From positions 1-25,675 of the forward strand of contig JASHUR010000159.1 in the NCBI GenBank assembly GCA_030039895.1: a stretch of DNA of 25,675 nt, in the 5' to 3' direction. The stretch comes from Acidobacteriaceae bacterium. Its GTDB lineage: Bacteria > Acidobacteriota > Terriglobia > Terriglobales > Acidobacteriaceae. This document shows, piece by piece, positions 1-7,365 of this stretch. The position numbers were made by a program, and so were the translations under genes. The notes under the pieces are model-generated. The model was given only the letters and a program-made list of their open reading frames with translations, was not told where the DNA came from and did no database searches. Each line of letters opens with the position of its first letter. Positions within the stretch are counted from its first letter, which is position 1.

Positions 1-696
1 CAGCGCCCGCTTCGGCTTTCCGGCGCGGGACACCAGATCGTTGATGGCCGCAACAATCTTCTTGATCTCCGCATGGCCGAACTCAATCGCGTCCACGATC
101 ACGCTCTCTTCAACTTCCTTCGCGCCGCTCTCGATCATCACAATGCCTTCGCTCGTGCCGACCACGGTGATGTTGATGGTGCTGTCGCGCCGCTCATTGT
201 ACGTCGGGTTAATTACAAACTCACCGTTGATCTGCCCCACTCGCACCGCGCCCACCGGCCCGCCAAATGGAATATCTGACAGGCAAACCGCGGCGCTCGC
301 TGCATTGATGGCGATGACGTCCGGGTCGTTCTCCTTGTCCGCCGAGAAGACCAGTGCGATCACCTGCGTCTCATTCCGGAAGCCTTCCGGGAACAGCGGG
401 CGAATCGGGCGGTCAATCTGCCGGCTGGTCAGAATCTCGCGCTCGCTCGGACGGCCTTCGCGCTTAATGAATCCGCCGGGAATGCGGCCGCCTGCATAGG
501 CGTACTCGCGGTAATCAACTGTAAGTGGAAAGAAATCGATGCCTTCCTTCGCGTCCGGCGCTGCCACTGCCGTGGCCAGCACCACCGTATCGCCCTGAGT
601 CACCAGAGCGGCCCCGGAGGCCTGCTTGGCCATACGCCCGGTTTCAAAATGCAGCCGCTTGCCTCCAGCAAGCTCAACTGTCACTTCTTGTTTCAT
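1..696 (-). CDS. pnp: Polyribonucleotide nucleotidyltransferase (PNPase), N-terminal part, cut by the window edge
   Basis: PNPase is the phosphorolytic 3'-5' exoribonuclease of the cytoplasm and RNA degradosome. Translating the minus strand from the ATG at 696-694 gives 232 codons without a stop, beginning MKQEVTVELAGGKRLHFETG. This is the usual start of the first RNase PH-like domain. Family-typical stretches follow: the FFPLTVDYREYAYAGGRIPGG region, RPIRPLFPEGFRNE, and SDIPFGGPVGAVRVG. An AGGA motif lies about 6 nt before the ATG. The gene continues beyond base 1, so the second RNase PH domain and the KH and S1 domains are not in the window. It follows rpsO on the same strand after a 280-nt spacer, the widespread rpsO-pnp order. 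That spacer (697-976) holds no convincing gene but has a hairpin listed separately. Identity is near certain; only the 3' part is missing. Confidence 0.97.
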   Translation of the reverse strand, partial: MKQEVTVELAGGKRLHFETGRMAKQASGAALVTQGDTVVLATAVAAPDAKEGIDFFPLTVDYREYAYAGGRIPGGFIKREGRPSEREILTSRQIDRPIRPLFPEGFRNETQVIALVFSADKENDPDVIAINAASAAVCLSDIPFGGPVGAVRVGQINGEFVINPTYNERRDSTINITVVGTSEGIVMIESGAKEVEESVIVDAIEFGHAEIKKIVAAINDLVSRAGKPKRAL

Positions 697-892
697 AGAA
701 TCCTCGTTTCGAAATGTGAATGTGCAGCTTTGCCTGTGCTTCCGCGCGCCCCTTCATCAGACGCGCTTATGACGTTGGAGACAGGCAAAATCGCAGATGG
801 AAAACCCGCAAGGGAGCGGTAGAAAGGGCAAAATGCCGCGGCAGTCACCGCGACCATCTCCTTTGGCGACAGAAGTAGCGTGCAGGAAAGCG

Positions 893-913
893 ACAAGGCT
901 CCACGAGCCATGT
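893..913 (-). promoter_or_regulatory. Hairpin in the rpsO-pnp spacer
   Basis: GGCTC (897-901) and GAGCC (905-909) form a perfect 5-bp stem around a 3-nt loop. After one mismatch, ACA (893-895) pairs with TGT (911-913), giving an 8-bp arm with one mismatch. A 10-bp palindrome TGCCGCGGCA lies nearby at 834-843. In Escherichia coli the same spacer carries a terminator and an RNase III-cleaved pnp leader hairpin used in PNPase autoregulation. The pairing is seen here; the regulatory role is inference. No U-tract follows, so a terminator is unlikely. Confidence 0.35.
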
Positions 914-976
914 CCGTTCCCTGCTTGTTCTAAAATCCGTCGCGTGTGCGTATGGGACAATGCAAATTCTTCGGGT

Positions 977-1243
977 CTACTTGCGCAGACCGAGCTTGCC
1001 GATGACTTCCCGATATCGATCGGAGTCGTTGGTCTTGAGATAGTCAAGCAGGCGGCGGCGCTTGCTGACCAGCATCAACAGGCCACGGCGCGAAGCATGG
1101 TCCTTCGCGTGGGTCTTGAAGTGCTCGGTGAGCTCGCCGATGCGCTCGCTGAGGATAGCGATCTGCACTTCAGGGCTTCCGGTATCGGAATCGTGTGTGC
1201 GGAATCGCGTGATAATTTCAGTTTTCTTCGTAGGTGCCAGCAC
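977..1243 (-). CDS. rpsO: 30S ribosomal protein S15
   Basis: S15 is a primary 16S rRNA-binding protein of the small subunit that nucleates assembly of the platform. The 88-aa product has the normal family length and the signature THDSDTGSPEVQIAILSERI near residues 16-35, followed by the conserved HASRRGLLMLVSKRRRLLDYL block at about 49-69. The start is a GTG (1243-1241), chosen because MLAPTKKTEII matches the expected S15 N-terminus. The nearest Shine-Dalgarno sequence, AGGAG, is about 12 nt upstream, which is long. An out-of-frame ATG at 1253-1251 sits closer to it and opens an 11-codon frame that overlaps the rpsO start. The gene lies upstream of pnp on the same strand, and the leader contains a perfect hairpin (separate entry). 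Confidence 0.97.
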   Translation of the reverse strand: MLAPTKKTEIITRFRTHDSDTGSPEVQIAILSERIGELTEHFKTHAKDHASRRGLLMLVSKRRRLLDYLKTNDSDRYREVIGKLGLRK

Positions 1244-1275
1244 GACTGGGCATTACTCCTGTATTCTTGTTCGTT

Positions 1276-1290
1276 ACACTTCCTAAGTGT
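1276..1290 (-). promoter_or_regulatory. rpsO leader hairpin (candidate S15 autoregulatory element)
   Basis: ACACTT (1276-1281), loop CCT and AAGTGT (1285-1290) form a perfect 6-bp stem with a 3-nt loop, about 33 nt before the rpsO GTG and inside the presumed 5' leader. S15 represses its own translation through leader RNA structures in several bacteria, and those structures differ between phyla. The hairpin is seen; binding by S15 is inference. Confidence 0.4.
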
Positions 1291-1298
1291 CTGAACTA

Positions 1299-1328
1299 AG
1301 AATAACATGGTGGAATTTGCGCGGGCAA
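1299..1328 (-). promoter_or_regulatory. Candidate sigma-70-type promoter for rpsO
   Basis: On the minus strand there is TTGCCC (1328-1323) as a -35-like box. After 18 nt comes TATTCT (1304-1299), preceded by an extended -10 TG. Transcription would start near 1292, about 50 nt before the rpsO start and just before the leader hairpin. Each box matches the consensus at only about 4 of 6 positions, so this is a tentative call. Confidence 0.35.
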
Positions 1329-1368
1329 TGGAATTAGCCGCTCCAGATGCCCCGATTCCCGCCCCTGC

Positions 1369-3069
1369 TTAAACCAGTTCCAGCTCGATTTTCTTCGTCT
1401 CAGCATCAATCTTCGCGATTCTGAAACTGCGAATCTGCCCTGCTTTCAGCAGTTCCCGCGCTGGAGCCCCAGCCTTCGAAGAGCCCTTCCATCGCTCCTG
1501 AAGCATCGAACTCAGCGCCGACAAATCCGCAGCACCGGCCGCGGTTGCGTCTCCCTTCTCTTCTGCGCCAGCTTTAATGCGACAGTGCGCCAGAATTCCG
1601 TCGCCCAGCTCAACCCTGGCCAATTCTCCGCTCTTGTCCAGCAGCCGTCCCGTAACCACATCGCCCGCTTCGTGCTCTGCCAGAAACTCATCCAGCCCGG
1701 TCGGCACCAGCCTCTTGATGCTCAACCGGATCTGCCGCTTGTCCGCATCGACCGACAGGACTTGCGCCTTCACCAGCTCGCCTACGCGCAGCGCATCCGA
1801 CGGATGATTCAGCCGCTTCTCGGCACTGATCTCGCTGATGTGAATCATGCCCTCTACGCCATCAGCTATCTGCAAAAAAGCACCGAACTTGGTGAAGCTG
1901 ATAATCGGCCCCTCCACCTGTATACCCGCCCGCAGGTTGCGCGCCGCTTCCTTCCACGGGTCGCCAAACGCCTGCTTCAGCCCAAGCGACATGCGCCGCT
2001 CCGCTGCATCGATGCCCAGGATAACCGCCTCCACCGTCTCACGCGGCTTCACCATATCGCTTACCTTACGCACCTTCTTGCCCCAGGCCATCTCCGAAAC
2101 ATGAATCAACCCTTCCACAGCAGGCTCCAGCTCCACAAAAGCCCCAAAGTCCGCCACCCGCGTCACCACGCCCGTCACCCGCTGGCCGAGTTGGAAGCGC
2201 TCCGGCACTCCATCCCAGGGGTGCGGCTGCAGTTGCTTCATGCCCAGCGAAATTCTCTGCTTCTCCGCATCGATCTTCAGAACCTTCACCTCAACCGGCT
2301 GCCCCACTTCGAGCACATCCGAAGGGCGATTCACTCGTGCCCAGGAAATCTCGGCAACATGCAGTAATCCATCCACGCCGCCCAGATCAATGAACGCTCC
2401 GTAGTCCGCAATTGACCGTACCGTGCCGCTCACCACTTCGCCCTCGACAACCTCGGAATAGCGCCGCTCGCGTGTGGCACGCGCCTCTTCCTCTACCACA
2501 ATCCGCCGGTCGACAACCACGTCTTCCGTAGCTGTATCGAGCTTCGTTATCCGGCAAACAATCTCCTGTTCAACCAGCCTTTCCATCTCAGCGGCATCGC
2601 GCGCTCCGCTGCGCGACGCGGGCATAAAAGCCGGAACCCCGATATCAACTCTCAATCCGCCCTTCACCACCGCCGTAACGCGGCCCGGAATCGCCGTCTT
2701 CTCCTCGAATGCCTTCTCCAGCGTCGCCCAGTCCTTGGGCTGTGCTACTTTGAAGCGCGTCAGCGCGTAATAGCCGTCCTCATTCCGGCCCTTTATCGAG
2801 ACCAGAACACGGTCTCCAGGCTCCAGAGACTCCCGAGCCGCAATCGGCAGCGCGCCCTCAATCTTGAATCCGATATCGACAAACACCCATTCGGACGTGA
2901 TCGAAAGCACCGTGCCTTCAATTTGCGCCCCGCTCTCTTCGGGCCGGCGTGCATGCGCGCTCTCATACTCCTTCAGCAGCGCATCAAACGACTCGCTGGG
3001 TTCGTTTACTTCTGATGACTCTCTTGTTTCGGGAGTGGACCGGGCTTCGGCAGATTCAGGGTTTGACAT
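1369..3069 (-). CDS. rpsA: 30S ribosomal protein S1-like, multi-S1-domain RNA-binding protein
   Basis: S1 binds mRNA on the small ribosomal subunit and helps initiation on structured or weak-SD messages. The 566-aa product is close to the 557 aa of the Escherichia coli protein. Consecutive S1/OB-fold repeats can be read at roughly residues 48-110, 125-190, 207-277, 292-364 and 377-448. A degenerate sixth, with an Ala/Gly-rich insert, spans about 465-566. The clearest repeats contain the patterns DYGAFIDLGGVDGLLHV, DFGAFVELEPAVEGLIHV and KFGAFLQIADGVEGMIHI. The N-terminal ~45 residues are acidic and Ser/Glu-rich, probably disordered. The ATG at 3069-3067 has no strong SD, which is common for rpsA. 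The symbol is provisional because acidobacteria can carry more than one S1-like protein. A 125-nt gap separates it from rpsO downstream. Confidence 0.88.
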   Translation of the reverse strand: MSNPESAEARSTPETRESSEVNEPSESFDALLKEYESAHARRPEESGAQIEGTVLSITSEWVFVDIGFKIEGALPIAARESLEPGDRVLVSIKGRNEDGYYALTRFKVAQPKDWATLEKAFEEKTAIPGRVTAVVKGGLRVDIGVPAFMPASRSGARDAAEMERLVEQEIVCRITKLDTATEDVVVDRRIVVEEEARATRERRYSEVVEGEVVSGTVRSIADYGAFIDLGGVDGLLHVAEISWARVNRPSDVLEVGQPVEVKVLKIDAEKQRISLGMKQLQPHPWDGVPERFQLGQRVTGVVTRVADFGAFVELEPAVEGLIHVSEMAWGKKVRKVSDMVKPRETVEAVILGIDAAERRMSLGLKQAFGDPWKEAARNLRAGIQVEGPIISFTKFGAFLQIADGVEGMIHISEISAEKRLNHPSDALRVGELVKAQVLSVDADKRQIRLSIKRLVPTGLDEFLAEHEAGDVVTGRLLDKSGELARVELGDGILAHCRIKAGAEEKGDATAAGAADLSALSSMLQERWKGSSKAGAPARELLKAGQIRSFRIAKIDAETKKIELELV

Positions 3070-3074
3070 GGGAT

Positions 3075-3116
3075 ATAGGCCTATTCTTGCACACGCTCAA
3101 TCAGCCGTGCACGGCT
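3075..3116 (-). promoter_or_regulatory. Two perfect palindromes in front of the S1 gene
   Basis: The 54-nt gap between the S1 start and the upstream MFS stop contains ATAGGCCTAT (3075-3084) and the 14-bp perfect palindrome AGCCGTGCACGGCT (3103-3116). The larger one could fold as a 5-bp stem with a TGCA loop, but no T-tract follows it in the minus direction. It may be an operator or leader element for the S1 gene, or a weak end for the transporter operon. The symmetry is seen; the role is unknown. Confidence 0.35.
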
Positions 3117-3123
3117 ATCAATC

Positions 3124-4485
3124 TCAGCTCCCTGCCTGCTCTTCCACCAGCTTGCTCGGCCTTGGCGGTACAATCCCCAATTCAACATAGATCGGCCGCA
3201 TGTAGTCCTTAATCGCCCTCATCCGCATTGTGAAGAAGGCCGCGCCAATTATGCAACAGGTGCCTGTCAGCATTACCGTATGCGGAGCGCCGATCCAGTG
3301 CGCCAGCGCTCCGGCCAGTAGGCTGCCAAACGGAGCCATGCCAACAAATGCCGCGGTGTAGTAGCTCATCACGCGGCCACGCTTGTCCTCCGGAACCAGC
3401 GTCTGGATAATCGTGTTGCTTGCAGTCAGCCCTTGTATCATGCCGAATCCCACAATGACCATCAGCAGCATCGAGAACCAGAACCAATGTGAGAACCCGA
3501 ATACCACCAGCCCCGTCCCGAACGACGCCGCCGCAATCGGAAGCATCTTCAGCAGCCCGCGAACTGACTTACGCACCACAAGTGATAATGCCGAAATCAG
3601 CGCGCCCACGCCGGCAGCGCCCATCAGAAAACCCAGCGTATGCGGTCCGCCATGCAGTACGTTCGCCGCAAAAATCGGCATCAGGACGACATAAGGCATC
3701 CCCATTAGGCTGACCAGCGCAAAGAGTAACAAGATGGACCGGACAGGAACAAACGTTGAAACATACGCCCATCCCTCACGCAGTTGCACAAACATCGACG
3801 CGGTTGACCGCTTCACCTCCGCAACATCAATCCGCATCATCACCAGCGAGGCGATCACGGCGATATAGCTCACGCCGTCGATCAGGAAGCACCAGCCCTC
3901 ATTCGTCGCCCCAATCACAATGCCGGCCAGCGAAGGCCCCAGTAGCCGGGCCAGATTCACCATCGACGAATTGATCGCAATCGCGTTCGAAAGGTCTGCG
4001 CGGTCATTCACCATCTGCACCATGAATGCCTGGCGGCCCGGCATATCGAACGCGTTAATCAGCCCCTGAAACACGCTCAGAGCCAGAATCTCTGGAATCG
4101 TGATGCGATGCGAAAGTGTAAGAGCCGCCAGCGCCAGCGACTGAAGCATGGCAAGTGTCTGCGTCCAGATCAGCACCGTACGCCGGTTCAGCCGGTCGAC
4201 AAACACTCCCGCAAATGGAGCCAGTAAAAATGTTGGAATTTGCCCCGCAAAGCTGACCGTGCCCAGCAACAGGGCTGACTTCGTAAGCCTGTAGACAAGC
4301 CATGCCGTGGCAATCCGCGTCATCCACGTTCCGATGAGCGAAATGCTCTGCCCGCCGAAAAAGAGCCGGAAATTGCGGTGCCGCAGAGCGCGCCAGGCGT
4401 GCGAATAATCTCGCTTCCACGTTTTGATCGCAGCTTTCTGCGGGAGATTGGTTGCCATTCCTGACTTTTGGATGCTGCCGCGCAT
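3124..4485 (-). CDS. MFS transporter, EntS/MFS_3 type (12-helix exporter)
   Basis: A predicted inner-membrane proton-driven exporter. From the preferred start the product is 453 aa. It contains the MFS_3/EntS-like N-terminus HAWRALRHRNFRLFFGGQSI and then the cytoplasmic loop FVDRLNRRTVLIWTQTL after helix 2. A run of hydrophobic segments is consistent with 12 helices, and the usual central loop falls near the middle. The ATG at 4485-4483 overlaps the TGA of the upstream exporter gene by one base (TGATG), which argues for translational coupling. A longer form from 4578 would intrude 94 nt into that gene and has an unlikely charged N-terminus. An alternative shorter start is the ATG at 4458. The family includes siderophore and drug exporters; the substrate cannot be told from sequence. 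Confidence 0.88.
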   Translation of the reverse strand: MRGSIQKSGMATNLPQKAAIKTWKRDYSHAWRALRHRNFRLFFGGQSISLIGTWMTRIATAWLVYRLTKSALLLGTVSFAGQIPTFLLAPFAGVFVDRLNRRTVLIWTQTLAMLQSLALAALTLSHRITIPEILALSVFQGLINAFDMPGRQAFMVQMVNDRADLSNAIAINSSMVNLARLLGPSLAGIVIGATNEGWCFLIDGVSYIAVIASLVMMRIDVAEVKRSTASMFVQLREGWAYVSTFVPVRSILLLFALVSLMGMPYVVLMPIFAANVLHGGPHTLGFLMGAAGVGALISALSLVVRKSVRGLLKMLPIAAASFGTGLVVFGFSHWFWFSMLLMVIVGFGMIQGLTASNTIIQTLVPEDKRGRVMSYYTAAFVGMAPFGSLLAGALAHWIGAPHTVMLTGTCCIIGAAFFTMRMRAIKDYMRPIYVELGIVPPRPSKLVEEQAGS

Positions 4486-6101
4486 CAATGGATCGCGATT
4501 TCTCCAGTGCCTCCTGTCCTTGGGTTGTTCTTCTTTAACAGAAAGGAGAGCGGAATCATGAGAATGCACGCTGCACACAGAAGGTAGAACACATCGATAT
4601 AGGCCAGGGTTTGGGACTGCCGGATGAGCTGATTATAGATTGTGCCTTGCGCTAAAGTGCCCGCATTTCCAGGGCCAGCCGCACCGGCCGAGAAGGAGCT
4701 GGTCAGGGCACGAATCTGGTTTTGGTAATTGGGACTAGTCGGGACCACCCACTTGAGCAATTGATCCTGATGAAACTGTGAGCGCTCGACCACCATAGCG
4801 TTGGTGAGTGAAATGAGAATGCTGCCGCCGATATTGCGAACGAAGTTGATAAGACCTGCGACCTGATTGCTTTTCTCCCGTGGCAGCCCGAAATACGCTG
4901 CCGTTGTGACGGAAATGAAAATGAACGGCAAGGCTACAACCTGAGCCACACGCACCCACGATGATGACGCGAAGCTAAGACCGAGATTCAGCTTGATAGC
5001 TGTAACGTAATACGCAATTGAAAAGATGGCGAAGCCCATCGCAATGAGATTGCGCGCTGGGAAACGGGTCACTAATTGGCCGGAGAGTGGAAATAGGAAT
5101 ATGAGTGATATGCCACCCCCGGAAAGCGCAAGTCCCGCAAGCGTGGCCGTATATCCAAGTTGGCCCTGCAGAAATTGCGGCAACAGAACCGTAGTTGCAT
5201 TCAGCAGACCACCGGTGAGCAACATCAAAAATGAGCAGATCGCAAAATTGCTGTTCTTGTAAAGCTTTAAATCCATAACCGGATTCTTCGTGTACCACTC
5301 CCATATGAGCAGCGCGACGAAAGAAATCACGAAAGTTACTGCGAATCCGACTATGAAGTGTGAGCCAAACCAGTCCTTCTCTTCACCCTTGTCGAGCGTG
5401 ATCTGAAGCGCGCCCATCGAAATCGCCAGCAGGCCCACGCCTACATAATCCAGGCGAAAGAGATTCCTGCGATCCGGGTTGCTCCAAGGCGGGTCTTCGA
5501 CCAGGCGCTCTGTGAGAACAAGCGCGGCCAGGCCGACCGGAATATTGATATAGAAAATCCAGTGCCAACTGTAATTGTCGGTAATCCAGCCACCGAGCGT
5601 CGGTCCTATCGACGGAGCAAGCACAGCGACAAGCCCGTAGAGTGAAAATGCCAGGCCGCGCTTTGAGGGTTCAAACGAATCAGCCATGATCGCCTGCGCC
5701 ATCGGCTGCAGCCCTCCCCCACCGGCGCCCTGAAGTACGCGAAACAGCAGCAGCAGCGGAAGCGTGGTCGCAATACCGCACAGAAAGGAGCTTGCTGTGA
5801 AGATAACGATGCAGAGCATGAAGAACCGCTTGCGGCCGATCACACTCGCGGCCCAGCCCCCCATCGGCAACACGACCGCGTTCGAGACGAGGTAGGCAGT
5901 CAGCACCCATGTGCTTTCATCCTCGCTTGCGCCCAGGCTGCCGGCAATATGCGGCAGCGCGACGTTAGCAATCGAGGTGTCAAGCACCTCCATGAACGCG
6001 GCCATGGCAACTACAGCCGCAATCAACCAGGGATTGGTCCTCGGCCGCCATTTCTCTAGCGCAACAAGTAATGGTTCGGCCGTAGCCGTCGCTGCTGACA
6101 T
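4485..6101 (-). CDS. DHA2-family MFS multidrug exporter (EmrB/QacA-like, 14 helices)
   Basis: An inner-membrane drug:proton antiporter of the EmrB/QacA subfamily. The product from 6101 is 538 aa. The first helix carries the family motif VLDTSIANVALPHIAGSL. This is followed by SNAVVLPMGGWAASVIGRKR (helix 2 and loop motif A), RVLQGAGGGGLQPMAQAIM (motif B region), and the motif C-like APSIGPTLGGWITDNYSWHW. The long hydrophobic profile fits 14 segments. The start at 6101 was preferred to 6143 because AGAGGAAG lies just upstream with about 6-nt spacing from GAGG, and because the extra 14 residues are charged. It is followed directly by a second MFS gene through a TGATG overlap. No EmrA-like adaptor is adjacent. 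Substrate unknown. Confidence 0.92.
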   Translation of the reverse strand: MSAATATAEPLLVALEKWRPRTNPWLIAAVVAMAAFMEVLDTSIANVALPHIAGSLGASEDESTWVLTAYLVSNAVVLPMGGWAASVIGRKRFFMLCIVIFTASSFLCGIATTLPLLLLFRVLQGAGGGGLQPMAQAIMADSFEPSKRGLAFSLYGLVAVLAPSIGPTLGGWITDNYSWHWIFYINIPVGLAALVLTERLVEDPPWSNPDRRNLFRLDYVGVGLLAISMGALQITLDKGEEKDWFGSHFIVGFAVTFVISFVALLIWEWYTKNPVMDLKLYKNSNFAICSFLMLLTGGLLNATTVLLPQFLQGQLGYTATLAGLALSGGGISLIFLFPLSGQLVTRFPARNLIAMGFAIFSIAYYVTAIKLNLGLSFASSSWVRVAQVVALPFIFISVTTAAYFGLPREKSNQVAGLINFVRNIGGSILISLTNAMVVERSQFHQDQLLKWVVPTSPNYQNQIRALTSSFSAGAAGPGNAGTLAQGTIYNQLIRQSQTLAYIDVFYLLCAACILMIPLSFLLKKNNPRTGGTGEIAIH

Positions 6102-6130
6102 TGCCTTCCTCTTTCCTGCATCGACTCGCG

Positions 6131-6154
6131 GCGACACCACCACGCAGGTGTCAC
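6131..6154. promoter_or_regulatory. Imperfect inverted repeat upstream of the exporter pair
   Basis: GCGACACC (6131-6138) and GGTGTCAC (6147-6154) are inverted with 7 of 8 matches and an 8-nt spacer, 30-53 nt before the preferred exporter start. Such half-sites near drug-exporter genes often bind TetR- or MarR-type repressors, but no regulator gene is adjacent. Only the symmetry is seen. Confidence 0.25.
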
Positions 6155-6291
6155 CCCTTTTGATAGGTGACGAGATTACAACGAATCTATATTCAGATAA
6201 GGAGTAGATGCAGAAATTGAAGAAACGGCGCTGTTTTCTGCCCTCTTGGAAGAAATGTTATGCGCGTTTGCTGGTCCACGCCAAGTGTCAC

Positions 6292-6963
6292 TCAGGCCAG
6301 GTTTTTCTTCAGAAATTCGAGTGACCGCTCGCGAGCGAGTTTCGCCGAAGACGCATCATAGACCGACCGCGCATCGCAGTTAAATCCGTGACCAGCTTCA
6401 TAGCGATAGATGGGAATCTCCGGATGGGCTGCGGCTATTTTGTCTACCATCTCCGGAAGGATATGAGCGTCTTTGTTGCCGAAGTGCAGCATGACTGGGC
6501 ATTTCGGCTGCTCCGAGGCATATTGCGCAATAAGGCCGCCGTAATAGCCAACCGCCGCATCAATATCCATGCGGCAGGCAGCAAGCCAGGCAACAGATCC
6601 TCCGAGGCAATAACCAATCATGCCCGTCTTCTTCCTGGCCGCTGCTCGGGAATAGTCAATCGCGGATTGGATGTCTTTGAGCATATCGCTCATGACCAGC
6701 CTCTTTGCATACCCCATAGCCCTTTGCATATCTTCGCCTTCATATTTCAGCTCCACGTCGGACTCAAAGCGATCGAAGATCGCCGGTGCAACCGCGAGGA
6801 AGCCATCCCTGGCATAGCCATCTGCGACCGACCGGATGTGCGCGTTTACCCCAAAAATCTCCTGAACTACAACCAGCCCAGCAATGGGCTCGCCTGCAGG
6901 CATTGCGATGTAAGCGCTCAGTTCGTGGCCGTCTTCAGCCAGCAACTTCTTCCACTCGCTCAT
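6292..6963 (-). CDS. Dienelactone hydrolase family protein
   Basis: A cytoplasmic alpha/beta-hydrolase of the carboxymethylenebutenolidase family, which opens lactone or ester bonds. The product is 223 aa, normal for the family. The Cys-Asp-His triad is readable: nucleophile C119 in GYCLGG, D165 in GNKDAHIL, and H192 in AGHGFNC. E35 in VVQEIFGVN matches the glutamate that contacts the nucleophile in dienelactone hydrolases. The ATG at 6963-6961 follows GGAGAGGAG with about 7-nt spacing, a very strong ribosome site. No aromatic-degradation genes are nearby, so the true substrate is open; many members of this family are general esterases. It lies 68 nt downstream of the 75-aa protein on the same strand. 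Confidence 0.93.
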   Translation of the reverse strand: MSEWKKLLAEDGHELSAYIAMPAGEPIAGLVVVQEIFGVNAHIRSVADGYARDGFLAVAPAIFDRFESDVELKYEGEDMQRAMGYAKRLVMSDMLKDIQSAIDYSRAAARKKTGMIGYCLGGSVAWLAACRMDIDAAVGYYGGLIAQYASEQPKCPVMLHFGNKDAHILPEMVDKIAAAHPEIPIYRYEAGHGFNCDARSVYDASSAKLARERSLEFLKKNLA

Positions 6964-7031
6964 TCCATATCTCCTCTCCTGATGGAATTAAACGACGTGT
7001 TCTCCACGCCGGGTTGGCGTCCATACAAATC

Positions 7032-7259
7032 CTAGTCGTTGCCAGTGGTTGCATCCTTCTCAAGTCTCCCCGCCCAGCGAAGAAAGTGAACCAAATTCAA
7101 CTTTTCGCGCCACACAAAGCGCAGCACTTCCAGCGACGTCATGCGCTCGGCGCCTATCCCCGAATATGTTTCGATGCGCCACCTCAGGTATTCGCTGCGC
7201 CACGGTCGCAGGCGCGAGCCCCGCGTCGCATTCCAAAGAAATCGTATTGCTGAGATCAC
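7032..7259 (-). CDS. Small conserved-looking protein, 75 aa, function unknown
   Basis: A basic, Trp/Arg-rich protein starting with GTG (7259-7257). The choice of start is supported by GAGGG 5 nt upstream. The product contains RFLWNATRGSRLRPWRSEYL at residues 6-25 and then RWRIETYSG, followed by an amphipathic segment. I recognise this general pattern as one seen in short uncharacterised acidobacterial proteins, but I cannot name a family. There is no signal peptide, cysteine or obvious motif. It lies between the phosphatase gene and the hydrolase on the same strand. A TATACT -10-like box at 7281-7276 may give it its own promoter, although the leader would be short. An RNA- or DNA-binding role would fit the charge but is speculation. 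Confidence 0.7.
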   Translation of the reverse strand: MISAIRFLWNATRGSRLRPWRSEYLRWRIETYSGIGAERMTSLEVLRFVWREKLNLVHFLRWAGRLEKDATTGND

Positions 7260-7339
7260 TCCAGCCCTCAGATTCAGTATAGATAGCCAAATTCAGGAGG
7301 CACAGCACGACTCACGCTCTGGCGGAGTCCAGAAAATTG

Positions 7340-7365
7340 CACCGCCGCCTACGCGTTCGGCGGTG
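7340..7365 (-). terminator. Hairpin terminator overlapping the stop codon of the FHA-GAF-SpoIIE gene
   Basis: CACCGCCG (7340-7347) and CGGCGGTG (7358-7365) form a perfect 8-bp GC-rich stem around a 10-nt loop. In the minus direction it is followed by CAATTTTC, a short U-rich run. The stop codon of the upstream gene (7351-7349) lies inside the loop. The structure is consistent with a Rho-independent terminator that separates the phosphatase from the 75-aa protein gene. Confidence 0.55.

Noticed and set aside
41..499. Plus-strand open frame of 152 codons
   Set aside because: It is antisense to pnp, whose frame gives a clear PNPase protein; the product is low-complexity.
797..1294. Plus-strand frame of 165 codons over rpsO and its spacer
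   Set aside because: It lies antisense to rpsO, which is unambiguous S15; there is no SD and no recognisable motif.
1585..2367. Plus-strand frame of 260 codons
   Set aside because: It is antisense to the S1-domain repeats; its His/Arg/Leu-rich composition is typical of a shadow frame.
6388..7035. Plus-strand frame of 215 codons
   Set aside because: It is antisense to the dienelactone hydrolase gene, which has an intact triad and strong ribosome site.
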